Positions 30,514 through 35,776 of a stretch of 35,776 nt of DNA are shown piece by piece. This stretch comes from an uncultured Collinsella sp. (GTDB taxonomy: Bacteria; Actinomycetota; Coriobacteriia; Coriobacteriales; Coriobacteriaceae). Position 1 is the stretch's first letter. Each line of letters starts with the position of its first letter. The DNA lies in NCBI GenBank assembly GCA_900548815.1, contig URLR01000014.1:1-35776 (forward strand), in the 5' to 3' direction. The notes below the pieces were generated by a model. That model ran no database searches. It had not been told where the DNA came from and worked only from the letters and a program-made list of their open reading frames with translations. The translations under genes and the position numbers were made by a program.

Positions 30514-31728
30514 ATGAAATACGACTTTAGCTCGCTTATCGACCGCCACGGCATGGACTCCATCGCCGTTGACTCTTGGGGTGAGATCCCCGGTATGGCT
30601 CCGAATGCACCCGACGAGGGATTCGACCGCATTCCCATGTGGGTGGCCGACATGAACTTCGCCACGGTGCCCACGGTTCAGGAGCACATCATTCAGCGCG
30701 CCCAGCACCCCATGTTTGGCTATTTCAACCCGCGCCCCGAGTACTTCGACCGCATCATCGAATGGCAGAGCCGTCGCAACGGCGTTGAGGGCTTGGCGCC
30801 GGAACACATCGGCTACGAAAACGGCGTGCTGGGCGGTGTCGTATCGACGCTGCGCGCGTATGTCCAGCCGGGCGATGCGGTGCTGGTCCACAGCCCCACC
30901 TACATCGGCTTTACCAAGTCCATCGAGGCTGCGGGCTATCGCATTGTCCACAGCCCGCTTAAACTCGACAACCGGGGCGTGTGGCGCATGGACTTTGAGG
31001 ACATGGAGTGCAAACTCGCCCAAAACAACATCCATGCCGCGGTGTTCTGCTCGCCGCACAATCCCTGCGGCCGCGTATGGGAGCGCGACGAGATTGAGCG
31101 CGCCATGGACATCTATTGCCAGCACGATTGCGTGGTGATCTCGGACGAGATTTGGTCCGATATCATTCTGCCGGGTCACAAGCATATTCCGACGCAGTCG
31201 GTAAGCGAGGATGCCCGCATGCGCACGGTTGCCCTCTATGCGCCGAGCAAGACGTTCAACCTGGCGGGCTTGGTCGGCAGCTACCACATTGTCTATAACG
31301 AGACGCTGCGCGACCGCATGTGCGCCGTGTCCAACAAGACCCACTACAACGAGATGAACGTCCTCTCCATGCACGCGCTTATCGGTGCCTACCAGCCGCA
31401 AGGCTACGAGTGGGTGGACGAGCTCAACCAGGTGCTTGCCGGCAATATCGAGTACTTCTGCGATTACGTGGACGAGCATTTTGAGGGCGTGTCCTATTCG
31501 CGTCCGCAGGGCACGTACATGGTGTTTCTGGACTGCACCGAGTGGTGCCGCGAGCATGGCCGCGATATTCAGTGGCTGCTCGACGAGGGAGCGCGCGTGG
31601 GCGTTGGCTACCAGGATGGCCGTCCGTTCCACGGGCCCTGCCACATTCGCGTGAATCTGGCGCTGCCGCTTTCGCGCGTAAAGGAAGCGTGCGACCGCCT
31701 GGACCGCTACGTTTTTAATGCACGGTAA
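30514..31728 (+). CDS. MalY/PatB-family PLP aminotransferase (cystathionine beta-lyase-like)
   Basis: Fold-type I PLP enzyme, 404 aa. RIPMWVADMNFATVPTVQEH (39-58) is the MalY/PatB signature; further motifs are the glycine-rich ENGVLGGVVSTLRAYVQPGD, SPHNPCGRVW (PLP-contacting Asn), Asp211 in ISDEIWSDI and Schiff-base Lys246 in APSKTFNLAGL; the C-terminal HIRVNLALPLSR has the substrate carboxylate arginine. These enzymes cleave C-S bonds of cystathionine or cysteine conjugates; some act as transcription modulators (MalY). ATG 30514 follows GGGAG by 6 nt. No methionine or sulfur genes adjoin it, and it stands alone between two intergenic gaps. The true substrate is not predictable. Confidence 0.93.
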   Translation: MKYDFSSLIDRHGMDSIAVDSWGEIPGMAPNAPDEGFDRIPMWVADMNFATVPTVQEHIIQRAQHPMFGYFNPRPEYFDRIIEWQSRRNGVEGLAPEHIGYENGVLGGVVSTLRAYVQPGDAVLVHSPTYIGFTKSIEAAGYRIVHSPLKLDNRGVWRMDFEDMECKLAQNNIHAAVFCSPHNPCGRVWERDEIERAMDIYCQHDCVVISDEIWSDIILPGHKHIPTQSVSEDARMRTVALYAPSKTFNLAGLVGSYHIVYNETLRDRMCAVSNKTHYNEMNVLSMHALIGAYQPQGYEWVDELNQVLAGNIEYFCDYVDEHFEGVSYSRPQGTYMVFLDCTEWCREHGRDIQWLLDEGARVGVGYQDGRPFHGPCHIRVNLALPLSRVKEACDRLDRYVFNAR

Positions 31729-31743
31729 GTGAGCACTGCATGC

Positions 31744-31775
31744 GGGGTCTTCTGCCAAGTCGGCTGGAAGGCCCC
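31744..31775 (+). terminator. Hairpin after the aminotransferase gene
   Basis: GGGGTCTTC pairs with GAAGGCCCC (9 bp, one G-T) around a 14-nt loop, 16 nt after the stop codon. No T-run follows, so it may be a weak or Rho-aided terminator. Confidence 0.45.
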
Positions 31776-31798
31776 ACACGGTAAAGCGTCTGTAGCAA

Positions 31799-31872
31799 TT
31801 GGGTGCTCGTGTGGTTTTGTTTGCTATTATCTTTAACCATTTCAGTCTGTAAACAGGATCGTATGGAGCTCG
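31799..31872 (+). promoter_or_regulatory. Promoter region of the lipoprotein/sensor-kinase operon
   Basis: An AT-rich block with TGCTATTAT, an extended -10-like sequence (TATTAT near 31831-31836), lies about 40 nt before the ATG; TTGGGT upstream is a weak -35 with imperfect spacing. GGAG 4 nt before the ATG at 31873 is the ribosome-binding site. Confidence 0.4.
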
Positions 31873-32742
31873 ATGAAAAGATCCCGTCGCTCGGTTGCCA
31901 TTTCGTTGTTTGTCGCGCTTGCAGTGGCGAGCGCCTTTGTCGTAGCGATAGCTGGCTGCTCCGGGTCGAATGACGGAGCCTCGACGTCTGCATTAGAAGG
32001 TCTGGACGCCTCACAAGCCAAAGACGACAACCTTAAGACGCTCAACGTTGGCAGCGACCTCTATCCACCGTTTGTGTATACCGACGAGTACGGCGATATC
32101 GTTGGCCTGGATGTCGAGATATTGACCGAGGCTTTGTCCCGCATTGGTTACAAGCCAAAATACCAGCTGATTGACTGGGAAAAGAAGAACGAGCTGCTGG
32201 CGAGCGGCGAGCTCGATTGCGTCATGGGCAGCTTTAGCATGACGGGTCGCGAAAACGAGTATCGTTGGGCTGGCCCGTACCTTGCGAGCCGCCAGGTAGT
32301 CGCGGTCGATCCCCAAAGCGATATCTACACGCTTGCCGATCTTGAGGATAAGGTCGTGGCGGTTCAGTCCACCACCAAGCCCGAGGACATTTTGCTCAAT
32401 CATACAAATGAAAACGTTCCGCAGATCAAAGAGCTCTACTGCTTTTCGGACCGCTCATACCTGAACCCGGCGCTCGTCGAAGGTCTGGTCGACGCCATCG
32501 CCGCGCATGAGTCCTCGCTGCTCACCTACGAAAAAGACTATGGCGTAACGTATCGCATTTTGGATGAGCCGCTGCTAGAGGTTGGTTTGGGCACCGCTTT
32601 CGATATCAACGATACGCGCGGCATCGACGTTAAACTTACCCGTGCCTACCAAGAAATGCTTGCCGATGGCACCATGGAACGTCTGGTGTCAAAGTACTTT
32701 GATGACCCTTCGCCATTTTTGAATATGGAGGGCCTGTCATGA
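31873..32742 (+). CDS. Solute-binding lipoprotein, amino-acid type (SBP_bac_3)
   Basis: A 289-aa lipoprotein with family-3 binding-protein fold. A basic start (MKRSRRS) and hydrophobic core end in lipobox AIAGCS, giving Cys29. The mature protein shows LNVGSDLYPPFVYTDEYGDI, VGLDVEILTEALSRIGYK, GELDCVMGSFSMTGRENEYRW and LEDKVVAVQSTTKPEDI, the standard pattern for polar amino-acid binders, including an acidic ligand-site pattern; the C-terminal lobe ends in LADGTMERLVSKYF. No permease or ATPase gene adjoins it. Its stop overlaps the next start (ATGA), so it is coupled to the hybrid kinase and probably serves as its ligand-binding partner rather than as a transporter subunit. Confidence 0.9.
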   Translation: MKRSRRSVAISLFVALAVASAFVVAIAGCSGSNDGASTSALEGLDASQAKDDNLKTLNVGSDLYPPFVYTDEYGDIVGLDVEILTEALSRIGYKPKYQLIDWEKKNELLASGELDCVMGSFSMTGRENEYRWAGPYLASRQVVAVDPQSDIYTLADLEDKVVAVQSTTKPEDILLNHTNENVPQIKELYCFSDRSYLNPALVEGLVDAIAAHESSLLTYEKDYGVTYRILDEPLLEVGLGTAFDINDTRGIDVKLTRAYQEMLADGTMERLVSKYFDDPSPFLNMEGLS

Positions 32743-34931
32743 TCGATGCGCCCGACCACGCCGCTCAGGAGCGGGGCAATCGTTCGACAGGGGCATGGCT
32801 CCTTGTCGCTTTGCTGGGGATAGCGCTTTCGGTTGTTGCCGGCATGATGAGCTACGGTTACACGGCGGCCCAAGCCGAGCAGCGCTTTGCCGACGTTGTC
32901 GATTACGTGGCGACGCAGAGCCTTTCCTACGATGCATTCAATAGCGCCTATACGACCAAAAACCTGATTCGCGTTATGGAGATCGCCGGAGAGACAGCGC
33001 GCGATATGGAGCGCGACGGTTTGGTGGATAACGCTACGCTGGAGCAATATGCCGACCAGTTCAACGTGAGCGCACTGATCGTGACGGACGCATCGGGCAA
33101 TTTGGTGTCCGAGTCCTCGACGGATGGCGTGGGCTACGAGTCGATCGCTACGTATCTCAAGGAAGCGCCCGTGCTGGAGGTAGCAGCCTATCCGCTTAAG
33201 TCCTATACCGCCCGCATCACACTTGCGGATGACTCGGTCGCAGACATTGGCTGCGTGACCCGGCAAGATGGCGAGGGCATCGTTATCGCGGTAAGGCATC
33301 AGAGCGCGAAGGCAGTTGCAAGCAATACGCTCAAACTGCAGAGCCTGCTCGGTGGTTATGAGACCATTGACAGCGGCAATATCGTGATTGAAAGCGATGG
33401 CAAGGTCGTTGCGACCAATGCCGTTGAACCCACCATATTGGGCGTATTCGATCTGCCTGCGCCGGATGCCTTCATTGTCGACGGTATAAAGGATCGGTGC
33501 CCGGCTGGTAAGGTCAGATTGGTCAACGCCAATGGCGAGTGGTATTTGGGCACATTTGGAAAAGCGCGCGGGTTCTACGTGTACACCTATGCCTCGGCGC
33601 GGCGCTACTTTGAGGTTGTCGCGGCTGTTGCTGCCGGCGTGCTGGTGCTCTACGGCGGTGTTGTAGCCGTTGTTGTGATGGTGCGTCGCCGCGCCGACCG
33701 TCGACGTTTGACGGACTTGCTGCAGCAGGAGCGCGACTATGGCGACAAGCTGGCAGAGGCGGCGCGTGAGGCCTCGTCTGCCAACTCGGCAAAGACGGAG
33801 TTTTTGCGCCGCATGAGCCACGATCTGCGCACGCCCATCAACGGCATTCGCGGTATGGTCGAGGTCGGCGATGCCAATGCGGACGATCTGCAAAAGCAGA
33901 CCGAGTGCCGCTCAAAAATCTGGACGGCATCGGGACTGCTGCTCGACCTTGCCAACGAGGCCCTGGATATGAGTCGTCTGGAGAGCGGGCAGATCGAACT
34001 GGAGCTTGTTCCCACAAACTTGGTGACCCTCAACCACGAGGTGCGCGATATTCTGGAGCGCCAGGCCGAGGAGCGTCTGGTGACAATTATCTGCGACCAG
34101 CAGGCGCTTGATCATCCCTATGCACGGGTGAGCGTGACGCACCTCAAGCGCTTGTTGCTCAATATTGCCGGCAATGCCGTCAAGTACAACCGCCAGGGCG
34201 GCTATGTTCGCCTGGTGTGCCGCGAGGTGGAGCCAGCGGATGGCGTCCCCGTCTATGAATACACGATCGCCGACAACGGTATTGGCATGAGCGAGGAGTT
34301 CCAACAGCACCTCTACGAGCCGTTTTGCCGCGAGGAGCAACAGGTGGAAGGCGCTTCATCGGGAACTGGCCTGGGCGCGCCTATCGCAAAACAGTTGGTC
34401 GAGCTTATGGGCGGAACCATGAGCTTTACGAGCGTCTTGGGGCAGGGGACGACGTTTACCATCCGCCTGCCGCTCGAGAAATGCAAGCGCTCCGAGATTC
34501 CTCGGGCAGTTCGCGCGGATGCGGGCGATGGCGATGCGCTCCAGGGCTTGCGCGTTTTGCTCGTAGAGGATAACGATCTGAATGCCGAGATCGCGCAGTT
34601 TACGCTCAGCCGTGCCGGTGCCGTCGTGACGCATGCTAAGGATGGCGAGTCTGCCGTTGAGGCGTTTGCCGCGAGCGCACCGCACGAGTACGACGTGGTG
34701 TTGATGGACATCATGATGCCCGGTATCGATGGCCTTGAGGCCACGCGTCGAATTCGAGCACTTGATCGCGAGGATGCCGCGACCACGCCGATTATCGCCG
34801 TGAGTGCCAATGCCTTTGCCGACGACCGCAGACTTTCGCGCGAGGCGGGCATGGACGCGCACCTGAGTAAACCCGTGAGCTCGCAGGAGCTCGTTGAGGC
34901 GCTTGCGCACATAGCTGCCGACGCTTTATAA
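32739..34931 (+). CDS. Hybrid sensor histidine kinase with C-terminal receiver
   Basis: A 730-aa membrane kinase. Membrane helices near 19-42 and 291-312 enclose about 250 extracytoplasmic residues resembling a Cache-type sensor (an acidic helical start, then YADQFNVSALIVTDASGNLV). The cytoplasmic part has a coiled-coil, HisKA with His361 in RRMSHDLRTPINGIRG, an ATPase with NIAGNAVKYNRQGG, DNGIGM and SGTGLGAPIAKQLVELMGG, and a receiver (about 605-730) with EDN, Asp657 in VVLMDIMMPGIDG and Lys in AHLSKPV. No HPt or DNA-binding domain is included, so phosphate must go to a separate partner. The ATG overlaps the lipoprotein stop by 4 nt. Sensor input is probably modulated by that lipoprotein. 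Confidence 0.92.
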   Translation: MIDAPDHAAQERGNRSTGAWLLVALLGIALSVVAGMMSYGYTAAQAEQRFADVVDYVATQSLSYDAFNSAYTTKNLIRVMEIAGETARDMERDGLVDNATLEQYADQFNVSALIVTDASGNLVSESSTDGVGYESIATYLKEAPVLEVAAYPLKSYTARITLADDSVADIGCVTRQDGEGIVIAVRHQSAKAVASNTLKLQSLLGGYETIDSGNIVIESDGKVVATNAVEPTILGVFDLPAPDAFIVDGIKDRCPAGKVRLVNANGEWYLGTFGKARGFYVYTYASARRYFEVVAAVAAGVLVLYGGVVAVVVMVRRRADRRRLTDLLQQERDYGDKLAEAAREASSANSAKTEFLRRMSHDLRTPINGIRGMVEVGDANADDLQKQTECRSKIWTASGLLLDLANEALDMSRLESGQIELELVPTNLVTLNHEVRDILERQAEERLVTIICDQQALDHPYARVSVTHLKRLLLNIAGNAVKYNRQGGYVRLVCREVEPADGVPVYEYTIADNGIGMSEEFQQHLYEPFCREEQQVEGASSGTGLGAPIAKQLVELMGGTMSFTSVLGQGTTFTIRLPLEKCKRSEIPRAVRADAGDGDALQGLRVLLVEDNDLNAEIAQFTLSRAGAVVTHAKDGESAVEAFAASAPHEYDVVLMDIMMPGIDGLEATRRIRALDREDAATTPIIAVSANAFADDRRLSREAGMDAHLSKPVSSQELVEALAHIAADAL

Positions 34932-34933
34932 GC

Positions 34934-34973
34934 ATATGGCCCGGTTCCAAGGTGGGCTGGAACCGGGCCATAT
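34934..34973. terminator. Strong bidirectional terminator after the hybrid kinase
   Basis: ATATGGCCCGGTTCCA pairs perfectly with TGGAACCGGGCCATAT (16 bp) around an 8-nt loop; TACTATT follows on the plus strand. It separates two convergent genes. Confidence 0.85.
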
Positions 34974-35000
34974 TACTATTGATGAGACCTGCTGAGGGGC

Positions 35001-35480
35001 TTACTTTTCCTGAATCTGCTTGCCGCAAAGATGCTCAATCGTAATCTCGTAGAGCTGGACGCCCTTAATGTCCTTGGCGATTTCCTCTTCGACTTCCTCG
35101 GCAGAAGGGTAGTACTTAAGGGCGAGCTGGCGGACTTTATCCTCGATAAACGCGGGGGTGTCATTCGCCAGGCGACAGCGGCCAAAGACCACGGTGCTCA
35201 TAACGTAGGGAGCCCAGTCACCGTTCTTGTGCCACTCGTTGCCGTAAACGGTAAAGCAGACCTTGTCATCGCGCTTGAGTGAATCGACCTTGTGGCCAGC
35301 CTTGGCGCCATGGAAATAAATCTTGTCGTGCTCGGTGTCAAAGAAGTAGTTGACGGGAATGGCGTACGGGTAGCCATCGTCGCCGTTGACGGCAAAGACG
35401 CCGCGCTTGCAGGTAGCGAGCAGTTCGCGCGCTTCCTCGTCAGTGATGGCGCGTTTCTTTCGACGTAAGGGCCTAAACAT
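35001..35480 (-). CDS. Pyridoxamine 5'-phosphate oxidase-like flavoprotein (NimA/PPOX group)
   Basis: A 159-aa split-barrel flavin-binding protein. AITDEEARELLATCKRGVFA, VNGDDGYPYAIPVNYFFD, KIYFHGAKAGHKVDSLKRDD and KVCFTVYG are the typical blocks of the nitroimidazole-resistance/PPOX family; the C-terminal part (LALKYYPSAEEVEEEI...ITIEHLCGK) closes the fold. Members bind FMN or F420; some reduce nitroimidazoles to harmless amines, but most have unknown substrates. ATG 35480 follows AAAGGAAG by 6 nt; the open frame runs 13 codons further upstream without a start signal. Monocistronic, convergent with the hybrid kinase. Confidence 0.88.
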   Translation of the reverse strand: MFRPLRRKKRAITDEEARELLATCKRGVFAVNGDDGYPYAIPVNYFFDTEHDKIYFHGAKAGHKVDSLKRDDKVCFTVYGNEWHKNGDWAPYVMSTVVFGRCRLANDTPAFIEDKVRQLALKYYPSAEEVEEEIAKDIKGVQLYEITIEHLCGKQIQEK

Positions 35481-35522
35481 CGTTGGCTTCCTTTCTGGTC
35501 GTGCGTGGTGGTTGAGCACAAA

Positions 35523-35752
35523 CTATAGCGAAACGGATCCGTTTTTCTTGATGCGGGCGAGTATGTTTTTGAGCTTGTTAAAGTCGAGCGGTTTGGACAG
35601 ATGGGCGTTCATGCCGGCGTCGTGTGCCGCCTTGGCGTCCTCGGCAAAGGCATTGGCGGTGAGCGCGATGATGGGGATATCGGCTGCATCGACCTTCTCG
35701 CTCAGGCGAATCGCGCGGGTTGCCTCGTAGCCGTCCATGTCCGGCATCATAA
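35523..35752 (-). CDS. C-terminal receiver domain of a truncated hybrid kinase or response regulator
   Basis: The frame enters from the contig edge and reads MMPDMDGYEATRAIR, then ADIPIIALTANAFAED and AHLSKPLDFNKLKNILARI, ending at TAG 35523. This is the second half of a receiver domain, just downstream of the phospho-acceptor Asp, with the switch Thr and conserved Lys. It closely parallels the receiver at the end of the hybrid kinase at 32739-34931, so it is probably the end of a second, related hybrid kinase on the opposite strand. Only about 76 codons are present because the contig ends in adapter. Confidence 0.8.
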
Positions 35753-35776
35753 CTGTCTCTTATACACATCTCCGAG
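35753..35776. other. Nextera transposon adapter (sequencing artefact)
   Basis: The last 24 bases begin with the 19-nt Tn5 mosaic end CTGTCTCTTATACACATCT followed by CCGAG, the start of a Nextera read adapter. This is not genomic. Translated on the minus strand it creates the well-known spurious N-terminus MCIRDS. Confidence 0.97.

Noticed and set aside
30382..31779. 465-codon minus-strand open frame
   Set aside because: Shadow of the aminotransferase gene, which has all PLP-enzyme motifs on the plus strand.
32646..33893. 415-codon minus-strand open frame
   Set aside because: Antisense to the lipoprotein/kinase operon with no coding features of its own.
35578..35769. Small minus-strand protein beginning MCIRDS
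   Set aside because: Its start lies in Nextera adapter, and the remainder is a shifted frame of the receiver-domain gene.

Overview
The window reads as one contig from a high-GC gut actinobacterium of the Coriobacteriia, most like Collinsella. This is inferred from protein style, GC content, a LAxTG-type sorting signal and the gene mix; no rRNA or tRNA is present to fix it. The last 24 bases (35753-35776) are Nextera transposon adapter, so the right edge is a sequencing artefact and the contig probably ends there.

Layout. (1) 1-5.1 kb, minus strand, visibly more GC-rich than the rest: a lantibiotic-immunity-type ABC transporter (ATPase plus two permeases, LanFEG), a YxeA-like secreted protein and an OmpR/histidine-kinase pair, with no lantibiotic biosynthesis gene. 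It is an orphan antimicrobial-peptide sensing and resistance operon. (2) 5.1-8.6 kb is a scarred accessory zone: a truncated tetR running straight into an hsdS remnant, a candidate type III toxin preceded by a hairpin-rich non-coding stretch, yjdF with a long structured leader, an FMN reductase-like flavoprotein, large inverted repeats, and a decayed AAA ATPase behind three 19-bp direct repeats. (3) 8.7-13.0 kb, minus: an atypical type IIA topoisomerase pair (ParC/ParE-like). (4) 13.4-19.0 kb, minus: a 1455-residue surface protein with a twin-arginine-like signal and LAGTG anchor, and upstream of it a LuxR-type regulator. (5) 19.0-23.0 kb: a two-component system (minus) divergent from a three-gene redox module (plus): a 48-residue CXXC microprotein, a NapH-like membrane iron-sulfur protein and a TlpA/ResA-like lipoprotein. 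(6) 23.2-26.5 kb: a fused ABC ATPase/FtsX-type permease with a very large extracellular domain. (7) 26.5-27.4 kb: no intact gene, but two copies of a roughly 180-nt palindromic element around a frameshifted small membrane-protein gene. (8) 27.4-35.5 kb: dihydrouridine synthase, glutaredoxin, an XRE/zinc-ribbon/TipAS fusion regulator, TrmO, a MalY/PatB aminotransferase, an amino-acid-binding lipoprotein translationally coupled to a hybrid sensor kinase, a PPOX-family flavoprotein, and the 3' end of another receiver-domain protein.

How the genes work together. Several neighbourhoods look like sense-and-respond modules: the LanFEG operon with its own two-component system, the redox module with its divergent one, the binding lipoprotein with its hybrid kinase, and the LuxR regulator with its surface protein. 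The most promising less-described systems are the CXXC/NapH/TlpA module, the two-gene lipoprotein-kinase sensor, the palindromic element family with variable but self-complementary outer stems, and the candidate type III toxin with its upstream RNA. No CRISPR array, rRNA, tRNA, complete insertion sequence or phage gene was seen.
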